NCBI GenBank assembly: GCA_021819435.1
Contig: JAKARB010000019.1
Coordinates: 1 to 49,286, forward strand
Reading direction: 5' to 3'
Length of the DNA: 49,286 bases
From: Pseudomonadota bacterium
GTDB taxonomy: Bacteria; Pseudomonadota; Gammaproteobacteria; Burkholderiales; Burkholderiaceae_C
Both the position numbers and the translations under genes were made by a program. Positions 25,316 to 33,493 of the stretch are shown piece after piece. How positions within the stretch are numbered: the stretch's first letter is position 1; each line of letters opens with the position of its first letter. Below the pieces are notes generated by a model. That model saw nothing but the letters and a program-made list of their open reading frames with translations. It did no database searches and was not told the DNA's origin.

Positions 25316-26281
25316 ATGAGTGCCTCCGCCTGGTTCGCCGTGCGCGCGCCACTGACGCCCCGAAGCAAGTTGCTGCTGGGCATCGGCTCCTTCCTGCTGC
25401 CTTTGCTGCTGTGGGCCGCCGTGAGCTACGTGCCCTGGCTGTGGCACCCGCAGGTGCTGGTGAATTCGGTGGGCGATGTCGATTACCTGGAGGTGGGCAT
25501 GCGCATGGACCGTGGTGCCTTCGAAGAGGAGGTAGCCGCCATGCACGAGGCTGGCAAGGCACCGCCTCAAGGCACGCCAACCAACCCGGTCTACCTGCCG
25601 GCGCCGCACGAGGTGGCGCGGGCGTTCTACACCGCCTTCACCACGCCGCCCGAGCAGAAGGACGCGCCATGGCTGCATGAAAGCCTTTGGCAGAGCATGC
25701 AGGTGATCTTCTGGGGCTTCCTGATCTCGTCGGTGATCGGGGTGCCGCTGGGCATTTTGTGCGGGGTCTACACGCCCATCGCGCGGCTCAACGAGCCCTT
25801 CATCGAGTTCTTCCGTTACCTGCCTGCGCCGGCTTTCGGGGCGCTGGCGGTGGCGATCCTGGGCATCCACGATGGGCCGAAGATCGCCATCATCGTGATC
25901 GGCACTTTCTTTCAGCAGGTGCTGGTGATCGCCAACACCACGCGCAAGCTGGAGTTCGGGCTGCTGGAAGCCGCGCTCACGTTGGGCACCAAGCGCTGGA
26001 AGTTGTTGAGCCGGGTGGTGCTGCCGGGCATCCTGCCTGACTTGTATCGCGATCAGCGTGTGTTGCTGGGCTGGGCCTGGACCTACCTGATCGTGGCCGA
26101 GTTGATCGGCACGAGCTCGGGCATCACGTTCTTCATCACGCAGCAGGCGCGTTACCAGCACTTCGAGAACGTCTACGCGGCGATCGCCATGATCGGCGTG
26201 ATCGGGCTGGGCATCGATTTGATGCTGGCGTGGCTGGGGCGGCGGCTCTTTCCCTGGGATCGCTCCCAGGGCAGGTCTTGA
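25316..26281 (+). CDS. NitT/TauT-family ABC transporter permease
   Basis: An integral membrane protein of 321 residues. After a first hydrophobic helix near residues 20-45 there is a periplasmic segment of about 90 residues, then the BPD-type permease core with SLWQSMQVIFWGFLISSVIG and the EAA loop around LEAALTLGTKRWKLLSRVVLPGI. The long periplasmic loop is found in a subgroup of these permeases. It is followed by the ATPase 24 bases downstream. It would form the homodimeric pore of the importer. Confidence 0.87.
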   Translation: MSASAWFAVRAPLTPRSKLLLGIGSFLLPLLLWAAVSYVPWLWHPQVLVNSVGDVDYLEVGMRMDRGAFEEEVAAMHEAGKAPPQGTPTNPVYLPAPHEVARAFYTAFTTPPEQKDAPWLHESLWQSMQVIFWGFLISSVIGVPLGILCGVYTPIARLNEPFIEFFRYLPAPAFGALAVAILGIHDGPKIAIIVIGTFFQQVLVIANTTRKLEFGLLEAALTLGTKRWKLLSRVVLPGILPDLYRDQRVLLGWAWTYLIVAELIGTSSGITFFITQQARYQHFENVYAAIAMIGVIGLGIDLMLAWLGRRLFPWDRSQGRS

Positions 26282-26305
26282 TCATCGGTTCGCGAGGGGC
26301 ATGAC

Positions 26306-27229
26306 ATGAGCGAGAACGTGGCTTCCATGGTGAGCTATCGCGATCAGTCCGAGGCGGTGAAGTCCCGGTTTGATCGACTCAAGGCGCGCGATGTGGTGCT
26401 GGAGGTCAAGGGCCTGGGCAAGGTTTATGACTCGCACCAGGGCCCGGTGACGGCGCTCAAGGGCGTGGATTTCAAGGTGCATCGGCGCGAGTTCGTTTGC
26501 GTGCTGGGGCCATCGGGCTGCGGCAAGTCGACGCTGATCCGCATCTTGGCGGGGCTGGAGTCGTACAGCAGCGGGCAGGTGCTGCTCGATGGCGAGCCGG
26601 TGCAGGGGCCGTGCAAGGACAGGGGCATGGTCTTCCAGGGCTACACGCTGTTCCCGTGGCTGACGGTCAAGAAGAACGTGATGTTCGGGCTGGAGGTCAA
26701 CGGGGCGGGGCGCAACGAGGCCGAGGCGCAGGCGCGTCAGTGGCTGGAGTTGGTGGGGCTGACCAAGTTCGCCGATGCCTACCCGCACCAGTTGTCGGGT
26801 GGGATGAAGCAGCGCGTGGCGATTGCGCGGGCGTTGGCCAACCAGCCGCGCATCCTGCTGATGGACGAGCCCTTTGGCGCACTGGACGCGCAGACGCGGG
26901 CCAAGATGCAGGCGCACCTGCTGGAGATCTGGCGCAACATCGACATCACCATCCTGTTCATCACGCATGACCTGGACGAGGCGGTGTACTTGGCGGATCG
27001 CATCTTGGTGCTCAAGGCGCACCCGGGCGAGGTGCAGGAGCTCATCGAGGTGCCGGTGCCGAGGCCGCGCTCGCCGATGCAATTCAACAGCCCCGAATTT
27101 CGCGCCACCAAGGCGCACATCGAGGCCTTGATCCACCCGCCGGCTGCCCACACCGACGATGGCGACCTGGAGCCCGACGTGGTGCCCCAGGTCATTCGTT
27201 TGACCAGCGTTGGCGACGACGTTGAGTGA
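26306..27229 (+). CDS. NitT/TauT-family ABC transporter ATP-binding protein
   Basis: An ATPase of 307 residues with Walker [11 protein letters not shown]-loop [10 protein letters not shown], signature LSGGMKQR, Walker [13 protein letters not shown] and the switch His in [10 protein letters not shown], all intact. A roughly 30-residue N-terminal lead precedes the core, and the C-terminal 60 residues extend beyond the nucleotide-binding domain ([11 protein letters not shown]). GAGGGG precedes the start. It completes the importer with the two preceding genes. Confidence 0.9.
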   Translation: MSENVASMVSYRDQSEAVKSRFDRLKARDVVLEVKGLGKVYDSHQGPVTALKGVDFKVHRREFVCVLGPSGCGKSTLIRILAGLESYSSGQVLLDGEPVQGPCKDRGMVFQGYTLFPWLTVKKNVMFGLEVNGAGRNEAEAQARQWLELVGLTKFADAYPHQLSGGMKQRVAIARALANQPRILLMDEPFGALDAQTRAKMQAHLLEIWRNIDITILFITHDLDEAVYLADRILVLKAHPGEVQELIEVPVPRPRSPMQFNSPEFRATKAHIEALIHPPAAHTDDGDLEPDVVPQVIRLTSVGDDVE

Positions 27230-27239
27230 GGAGCCGAAC

Positions 27240-28061
27240 ATGTTCTGGTCCCACCTGACCTGGGCCGAGTTGCCCGACGCCTTGCGGGCTGCATCTCACG
27301 CTGCCATCTTGCCCGTGGGCGCCACCGAGCAGCACGGTCCTCACATGGGCTGCGGCATGGACACCGAAATCGCCGACAAGCTCTGCCGCGCGGTGTCGCA
27401 GGCGACGGGCGTGCCCATGCTGCCGCCGCTGCCTTATGGCTGCTCACTGGGCCACAGCCGGCGCTGGCCCGGCACCATCGCCGTGCAGCCCATCACCCTG
27501 ATCGAGCTGGTCAAGCAGATCGGCGATGGGGCCTATCACAGCGGGGTGCGTCGGCTCTTCATCGTCAACACGCACGTGACCAACGCGGCGCCCCTGCGTT
27601 GCGCGCTGGAGATGCTGCGCGCCGAGCACGACGGCCTGATGGTGGCGGTGATCAACTCGCCGGACATCAGCGAGCGGGTGAGGGCGTTTCACTTCGCCGA
27701 TGCCATGGACTGGCATGCCAACGACGCGGAGACATCGCTGATGCTGGCGGTGTCGCCTGAAATGGTGCGGCCCGAGAAGCTGGCCGAAGGCGATGACCCC
27801 GATCGCACCGCTGGCCAGGTGTTCGCACACCCGGTCAACCGCACTAGCGCCAATGGCGTGACGGGCTTTCCGAGCCGGGCCACGGCCGAGAAGGGCCGCG
27901 AGGCGTTTGGCTGGATGGTGCAAGACCTCTCTGACTTGATCCGCAAGGGGCTGACGCAGGAGCCGCCTTTGCCGCATTCGTATTTCGAGCCGTGCTGGGG
28001 TGGTGCCGATCCGCTGGTCGACCTGGCGGCCGCGTCGTCAGCCAGCCCATCAGCCTGGTGA
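27240..28061 (+). CDS. creatininase-family amidohydrolase
   Basis: 273 residues of the creatininase superfamily (creatinine amidohydrolase, FAPy deformylase, MftE). The metal motif E-x-H-G-P-H is present as EQHGPH near residue 32, followed by MDTE in place of the usual TD, and DWHANDAETS holds the second metal pair. The normally NGHGGN loop reads NTHVTN, which may change substrate. The ATG at 27240 follows GAGGAG, so it is preferred to the ATG at 27210, which overlaps the ATPase gene. Its place between a transporter and a glutamine synthetase suggests it releases ammonia or an amine from the imported compound. Confidence 0.85.
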   Translation: MFWSHLTWAELPDALRAASHAAILPVGATEQHGPHMGCGMDTEIADKLCRAVSQATGVPMLPPLPYGCSLGHSRRWPGTIAVQPITLIELVKQIGDGAYHSGVRRLFIVNTHVTNAAPLRCALEMLRAEHDGLMVAVINSPDISERVRAFHFADAMDWHANDAETSLMLAVSPEMVRPEKLAEGDDPDRTAGQVFAHPVNRTSANGVTGFPSRATAEKGREAFGWMVQDLSDLIRKGLTQEPPLPHSYFEPCWGGADPLVDLAAASSASPSAW

Positions 28062-28169
28062 CCGCACCAGCCGGTCACCACAGCGCAAACCATTTATCCC
28101 GTCCTCGGGCCACGAGCCTGAAGGCCTTTTGTTGTCCGCAACGTTCTGTCTCACACCCGGAGTCCGTCC

Positions 28170-29555
28170 ATGCAGTCCCCTGTGTCCTCTCCATCGCATT
28201 CTTCCGAAGAGATCGCCGCCCTCCAGCAGTCGCTCAAAGCCAAGGGCGTGAGGTACTGCATCGGCGCTTACGTCGACATCCACGGCGTGCAAAAGGCCAA
28301 GGTCGTGCCCATTGATCACCTGCCGCAGATGGCGGCGGGCTCGGAGCGCTACACCGGCTACGCGCTCGACGGCCTGGGCCAGGCGCCCAACGACGACGAG
28401 CTGACCTCGGTGCCCGACCTCAATCACATCGTGCAGCTGCCGTGGGAGCCCAAGGTGGCCTGGATGCCGGCCGACAACCACTTCCAAGGCAAGCCTTACC
28501 CCTTGAGCACCCGCGTGGCCTTGAAGAACGTGCTGGCACAGGCCGCCGAGATGGGCTTTGGCATGAACCTTGGCATCGAGTGCGAGATCTACCTGCTCAA
28601 AAAAGAAGCCGATGGCCGCTTGAGCGTGCCGCACCCCAATGACAAGCTGGTCAAGCCCTGCTACGACGTGCAGGGATTCATGGACAACTTCGGCTGGCTC
28701 GACAAGGTGGCCACCTGCATCAACGACCTGGGCTGGGACCTCTACTCCTTCGACCACGAAGACGCCAACGGCCAGTTCGAGTTCGACTTCAACTACGCCG
28801 ATGCGCTGACCACCTGCGACCGCCTCACCTTCTTCCGCATGATGGCCAAGCACTACGCCGAGGAAGAGGGGCTGATCGCCACGATGATGCCCAAGCCTTT
28901 TGCCAACAAGACGGGCACGGGCGCGCACTTCAACATGTCGCTGTACGACCTGAAAACGGGCAAGAACCTGTTCGCTTGCGACCCCAAGGAAGACCCGCGC
29001 GGCATCGGCCTGACGCCGCTGGGCTACCAGTTCGTGGCCGGCATCCTCAAGCACGGGCGGGCGCTGTGCGCGGCCTTCGCGCCCACGGTCAACAGCTACA
29101 AGCGCCTGGTGCGGCGTGGGGCCATGAGCTACTTCTCGTGGGCGCCGGTGTTCAACTCGTACGGCTCGAACAACCGGACGAATTCGGTGCGCATCCCGGC
29201 GGGCGGCGGGCGCTGTGAGTCGCGCAACGCGGATGGCGCGGTGAACCCGTACCTGGCGGCCACGCTGGCTTTGGCCGCGGGCCTCGAAGGCATCCGAGAG
29301 GGCCTGGACCCTGGCCTGCCCAACGAAGACAACCTGTATGAGTTGAGCGATTCGCAGCGACGCGAGCGCGGCATCGAATTCCTGCCGCAGACCTTGCAGG
29401 AGGCGGTGCAGGCTTTCGCCGCCGACCCGCTGGTGGAGCGCGCGCTTGGGCGTGAGCTGCGCGACGAGTTCATCACCTACAAGACCCAGGAGTGGGAGGC
29501 CTATCACCTCTCGGTCAGCCAGTGGGAGGTGGATCGCTACAGCCACATGTTCTGA
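28170..29555 (+). CDS. type III glutamine synthetase-like protein (GlnT family)
   Basis: 461 residues of the glutamine synthetase superfamily. Visible are [12 protein letters not shown] (metal-binding glutamates), [14 protein letters not shown], the ATP/metal segment [12 protein letters not shown], and the substrate-binding NSYKRLV and [23 protein letters not shown]. It lacks the GlnA adenylylation tyrosine loop. Members may make glutamine or gamma-glutamyl amides of other amines. Within this operon it would capture ammonia or an amine released by the neighbour enzymes. GGAG lies 8 bases before the ATG. Confidence 0.87.
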   Translation: MQSPVSSPSHSSEEIAALQQSLKAKGVRYCIGAYVDIHGVQKAKVVPIDHLPQMAAGSERYTGYALDGLGQAPNDDELTSVPDLNHIVQLPWEPKVAWMPADNHFQGKPYPLSTRVALKNVLAQAAEMGFGMNLGIECEIYLLKKEADGRLSVPHPNDKLVKPCYDVQGFMDNFGWLDKVATCINDLGWDLYSFDHEDANGQFEFDFNYADALTTCDRLTFFRMMAKHYAEEEGLIATMMPKPFANKTGTGAHFNMSLYDLKTGKNLFACDPKEDPRGIGLTPLGYQFVAGILKHGRALCAAFAPTVNSYKRLVRRGAMSYFSWAPVFNSYGSNNRTNSVRIPAGGGRCESRNADGAVNPYLAATLALAAGLEGIREGLDPGLPNEDNLYELSDSQRRERGIEFLPQTLQEAVQAFAADPLVERALGRELRDEFITYKTQEWEAYHLSVSQWEVDRYSHMF

Positions 29556-29598
29556 GCCCAGCTCCGGATCCAACATCGCAACAACCAGGGACTTCATC

Positions 29599-30120
29599 AT
29601 GCCGAGCAACCCGATCCCCGTGATCGCCCCGCCAGCCGACCAGCGCTGCAACAGCCCCGTGGCGCGCATCAGCGTGTCCATGCCCGAAGACCTGCTGGCC
29701 GAACTCGACGGCATGGTGTCGGCGCGGGGCTTCGAGAGCCGCTCGCAGGCCATCTCGGAGATGATCAACCAGCAATTGCTGGAGCACAAACGCCAGCTCG
29801 GTGACGAGGTGATGGTGGGCACCATCACCTTGCTCTACGACCGCTCGGTGCGTGGCTTGCAAAAGGAGCTGGCCGATTTGCAATGTGATCACATCGACGA
29901 GGTCATCAGCTCGCTGCATGTGCACCTGATGGGGCAGCAGATGATGGAGGTGATCCTGGTGCAAGGGCCGGCGGCGAAGCTGCAATCGATCGCCAACCGC
30001 ATGATCGCGTTGCGGGGGGTGGTCACCGGCCGCTTGCAGTTGATGGCGGCGACCATGCCGCCGCTGCATCCGCTGTCGCCCAAACTGGCGACAGCGCCAA
30101 CAGCGCTGACCAAAGCTTGA
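29599..30120 (+). CDS. NikR-like ribbon-helix-helix regulator with altered nickel ligands
   Basis: 173 residues. The N-terminal ribbon-helix-helix reads RISVSMPEDLLAELDGMV then RSQAISEMINQQL, followed by the ACT-like NikR domain (VGTITLLYDR, SSLHVHLMGQQMMEVILVQG). E. coli NikR binds nickel with His76, His87, His89 and Cys95. Here the LHVH pair is kept, the His76 position appears to be Cys (in LQCDHID) and the Cys95 position is Met. A 30-residue proline-rich tail follows. The start at 29599 is 44 bases after the glutamine synthetase. It may regulate this operon or respond to another metal or ligand. Confidence 0.8.
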   Translation: MPSNPIPVIAPPADQRCNSPVARISVSMPEDLLAELDGMVSARGFESRSQAISEMINQQLLEHKRQLGDEVMVGTITLLYDRSVRGLQKELADLQCDHIDEVISSLHVHLMGQQMMEVILVQGPAAKLQSIANRMIALRGVVTGRLQLMAATMPPLHPLSPKLATAPTALTKA

Positions 30121-30166
30121 AGCCTGCGTTCGATCTGCTACGGATCGGGCTCAGGAGCTCAACTGC

Positions 30167-31459
30167 TCAGGCTTCGGGCCAGAAGAATCGCGTGCTGGCA
30201 GAGTGCCCTGGCGGCAGGTGCAGGGTGGTCTGCACGGGCTCGCTGTGCGCCAGCAATTGCCCGCGCCGGTACACCTTCAGGCGGTGCGCGCGCAGGCGCA
30301 GGGCCTCGATGGGGTCGCGGGCCTGAAGCAGCACGAAGCTGGCCTCGCAGCCCACGCTCAGGCCGAAGTGGTCGAGCCCGAGGATGCGCGCTGGGGTGCT
30401 GGTGACGGCATCGAAGCACTGGCGCATCGCTGCCTGGCCGGTCATCTGCGCCACGTGCAGGCCCATGTGCGCCACTTCCAGCATGTCGCCCGAGCCCAGG
30501 CTGTACCAGGGGTCCATGACGCAGTCGTGCCCGAAGGCCACGGGCACGCCGGCGGCCAGCAGTTCGGGCACGCGGGTCATGCCGCGCCGCTTGGGGTAGG
30601 TGTCGTGGCGGCCTTGCAGCGTGATGTTGATCAGCGGGTTGGCCACCACGTTGACGCCGGCTTCGGCCATCAGCGGGATGAGTTTGCTGACATGGTAGTT
30701 GTCCATGCTGTGCATGGAGGTCAGGTGCGAGCCCGTGACCAGGCCTTGCAGGCCCAGGCGCTGGGTTTCGGCGGTGAGCACGTCGATGTGGCGCGACATC
30801 GGGTCATCGGACTCGTCGCAGTGCATGTCGACGCGGCGGCCTTGTTGCGCCGCGATTTCGCAGAGCATGCGCACGCTGGCCGCGCCATCGGCCTGGGTGC
30901 GCTCGAAGTGCGGGATGCCGCCCACCACGTCCACGCCACGTCGCAAGGCCTCTTGCAGCAGCTCCCAGGCGCCGGGCGAGCGCAGCACGCCGTCTTGGGG
31001 GAAGGCCACCAGTTGCAGGTCGAGCCAGGGGGCCACGCGGCGCTTGACTTCGAGCAGTGCGTCGACGGCCAGCAGGCGCGGGTCGCAGGTGTCGACGTGG
31101 GTGCGGATGGCCAGCAGGCCTTTGGCGGCAGCCCATTCGCAGTAGGCGAGGGCGCGGGCCATCACGGCCTCTTGCGTGAGGTCGGGCTTGAGCTCGCCCC
31201 ACAGGCCAATGCCTTCGAGCAGGGTGCCGCTTTGGTTGACGCGCGGCAAGCCGTAGCTCAAGGTGGCGTCCATGTGAAAGTGGGCGTCAACGAAAGGCGG
31301 GCTCAGCAGCAGCCCTCCGGCATCGATGACCTCCTTGGCCGCTGCTTGATCGGAGGTGAGGCCCTCGCGCACCTCCACGATGAGGCCATCCTGCACGGCC
31401 ACGCCCACGTCTTGGCGCCCGTCGGGCAGGTTGGCGTGCTGGATGAGCAGGTCGAGCAT
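30167..31459 (-). CDS. cytosine deaminase-like amidohydrolase (CodA/TrzA superfamily)
   Basis: 430 residues of the metal-dependent amidohydrolase fold. Metal motifs are FVDAHFHMD near residue 60 (HxH), the central His and Glu in HCDESDDP, and GHDCVMDPWY, which matches the CodA GHDDVFDPWY motif. Cytosine deaminase, creatinine deaminase and isoguanine deaminase share these. It is the last gene of the guanidine operon, 30 bases after allophanate hydrolase. A role deaminating a guanidine or creatinine-like compound would fit but is not shown by sequence. Confidence 0.82.
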   Translation of the reverse strand: MLDLLIQHANLPDGRQDVGVAVQDGLIVEVREGLTSDQAAAKEVIDAGGLLLSPPFVDAHFHMDATLSYGLPRVNQSGTLLEGIGLWGELKPDLTQEAVMARALAYCEWAAAKGLLAIRTHVDTCDPRLLAVDALLEVKRRVAPWLDLQLVAFPQDGVLRSPGAWELLQEALRRGVDVVGGIPHFERTQADGAASVRMLCEIAAQQGRRVDMHCDESDDPMSRHIDVLTAETQRLGLQGLVTGSHLTSMHSMDNYHVSKLIPLMAEAGVNVVANPLINITLQGRHDTYPKRRGMTRVPELLAAGVPVAFGHDCVMDPWYSLGSGDMLEVAHMGLHVAQMTGQAAMRQCFDAVTSTPARILGLDHFGLSVGCEASFVLLQARDPIEALRLRAHRLKVYRRGQLLAHSEPVQTTLHLPPGHSASTRFFWPEA

Positions 31460-31489
31460 CGGTGGTCCTCGTTGTTCCTCTGTGTGGCC

Positions 31490-33415
31490 TCAGCGGCTGA
31501 GGCTCGCCAAGTATGCGCGCCAGCCGCCGAAGTGGGTGATGTCGGTGGCGCCTTCGGTGCCGATGCCTTCGCAGATGAAGCCGGGCACCACGCGGCCATC
31601 GGCCAGCTCTACCTTGCCAATGCCCAAGGGCGCCGGGATGCCCGCCACGAAGCTGCCGAAGTGCTCGGCCGGCACCGACCAGACCTCCAGCGGGATGGCC
31701 TGGCCTCCTTCACCTTCGCTCACGCGCACCATGCCGGGCCGGGCCACGGGTCCGCCGGGCAGGGCGTAGAGCTTGTAGCGCGGCGCCGAGTCGATGGCGC
31801 AGAGCAGGCGGGCGCCACGCGAGGTGAGCTGGGGGTTGAGCGGCAGGCCGCTGAGGTGGGCGCCGCACACGGCCACCTGGATGGTGCCGCTGCGCGCGGG
31901 GTCTTCAACGAAAAGATTGGCGGGCCCGCCGTGCATGTCCACGGCGGTGAAGGTGGCGGGCGTGGCGCCGAGGGTGTAGCCGCTGGTATCGGCAGCCAGG
32001 CTGCGGTGGAAGCGGTCGGCCAGGCGCAGCAGGGGCGCGTCCTTGTGCGCGGGGGCCACGAAGGTGACACCCCAGGGCAGGCCGGCGGCATCGCCATCGG
32101 CCAGGAAGCCCGCTGGCACGGCCACGGCGGCGTAGTCCAGCAGGTTCATGTAGTTGGTGTAGTGGCCCAGGTTGCTGTTGAGCCGGATCGGGTCGGCCTG
32201 CATCTCGGCGATGCGGTAGATGGTGCCTGCGGTCGGCGTGAGCAGGCAGTCCACGCTTTGCCAGACATGGTCGCACACGCGCTTGAGGGCCTTGAGCCGG
32301 TATTGCGCCGCGAACAAGTCGGCGGCCGATTTGTCGCGGCCTGATTCGACGATGGCGCGAACGGGCGGGAAGACGGCTTCGGGCTGTTCGTCGATGAAAC
32401 CTCGGAGGGCCTGGTAGCGCTCGGCCACCCACGGCCCTTCGTAGAGCAGCCGGGCGGTTTCGAGGAAGGGCGAGAAGTCGATTTCGACGGGCGTGCCGCC
32501 AAGGGCGATGGCGCGTTGCACGGCGGCCTCGAAGAGCTTCTGCGCGGCGTCGTTGCCGAAGAAGGCGAGGTCTTGCGCGCGCGGCACGCCGAAGCGGAAG
32601 GGCCCGCCGGAGAAGTCCACGCCATGGGGCGCGGCCGGCCGGCTGAAGGCGTCCGCGCTGTCGAAGCCTTCGGCCACGCGCAGCACGTCGTGCGCATCGC
32701 CCGCGTGCAGGGCGAACACGTTGACGGTGTCGAGCGAGCGGCAGGCGGGCACCACGCCGGTGGTCGACAGCAGGCCGCAAGTGGGCTTGAGCCCGACGAT
32801 GTTGTTGAACGACGCCGGTACGCGGCCTGAGCCGGCCGTGTCGGTGCCCAATGAAAAGCTCACCCAGCCTTTGGCCACGGCCACGGCCGAGCCGGAGCTG
32901 GAGCCGCCGCTGATGAAATCCGCATGGAAGGCGTTGGCGCAGGCGCCATAGGGCGAGCGGGTGCCGTTGAGGCCGGTGGCGAACTGGTCGAGGTTGGCCT
33001 TGCCCAGCGGGATGGCGCCCGCGTCCAGCAAGCGTTGGACGACCGTGGCGCTGCGCTGGGGCGTGTGGGCGAATTCGGGGCAGGCGGCGGTGGTGGGCAC
33101 GCCGGCCAGGTCGATGTTGTCCTTGATGACGAAGGGCACGCCGTAGAGCGGCAGGCTGGCGGAGTCCAGGCCTTCGAGGCGAGCGAGGTGAGGCTCGAGT
33201 TCGGCCTCGCTCAGGCGGTGGATGAAGGCGTGGTGCGCATCGGTCGCGCAGCGGCGGGCGGCTTCGGTGATGAGGTCGCGCACCTTCAGGCCTTGGCGGT
33301 AGGCGGCGCGCAGGCTGGCCAGGTCGAAGCTCAACTGGCTCAGGTCGACGACCGGGGCACCGTCGCTCGGCGTGCCCTCGGTCAGGGAGCGGGTCGCGGT
33401 CTGGGTGGGGGTCAT
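31490..33415 (-). CDS. atzF: allophanate hydrolase
   Basis: 641 residues, the usual AtzF length. The N-terminal amidase-signature domain has the catalytic Ser-cisSer-Lys framework: GGSSSGSAVAVAKG, DTAGSGRVPA and the Lys in VIKDNIDLAG. The C-terminal domain, from about residue 470, carries FVEDPARSGTIQVAVCGAHL and the conserved LPGGPVARPGMVR. It hydrolyses allophanate to ammonia and CO2 via N-carboxycarbamate in the cytoplasm. GAAGGA lies upstream of the start. It acts on the product of the carboxyguanidine deiminase. Confidence 0.93.
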   Translation of the reverse strand: MTPTQTATRSLTEGTPSDGAPVVDLSQLSFDLASLRAAYRQGLKVRDLITEAARRCATDAHHAFIHRLSEAELEPHLARLEGLDSASLPLYGVPFVIKDNIDLAGVPTTAACPEFAHTPQRSATVVQRLLDAGAIPLGKANLDQFATGLNGTRSPYGACANAFHADFISGGSSSGSAVAVAKGWVSFSLGTDTAGSGRVPASFNNIVGLKPTCGLLSTTGVVPACRSLDTVNVFALHAGDAHDVLRVAEGFDSADAFSRPAAPHGVDFSGGPFRFGVPRAQDLAFFGNDAAQKLFEAAVQRAIALGGTPVEIDFSPFLETARLLYEGPWVAERYQALRGFIDEQPEAVFPPVRAIVESGRDKSAADLFAAQYRLKALKRVCDHVWQSVDCLLTPTAGTIYRIAEMQADPIRLNSNLGHYTNYMNLLDYAAVAVPAGFLADGDAAGLPWGVTFVAPAHKDAPLLRLADRFHRSLAADTSGYTLGATPATFTAVDMHGGPANLFVEDPARSGTIQVAVCGAHLSGLPLNPQLTSRGARLLCAIDSAPRYKLYALPGGPVARPGMVRVSEGEGGQAIPLEVWSVPAEHFGSFVAGIPAPLGIGKVELADGRVVPGFICEGIGTEGATDITHFGGWRAYLASLSR

Positions 33416-33493
33416 CGGTGGGTTCCTTCCTTCGGCTTGGCGGGGTTCATCTGTTCAGCGGGGCGGTTCATTGAGGCGGTTGTGGGGCTTGGT

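Noticed and set aside
28062..28169. A further mini-ykkC riboswitch before the glutamine synthetase
   Set aside because: A CCCGTCC...GGG stretch is present, but the ACGR tetraloops closed by GC stems are not.
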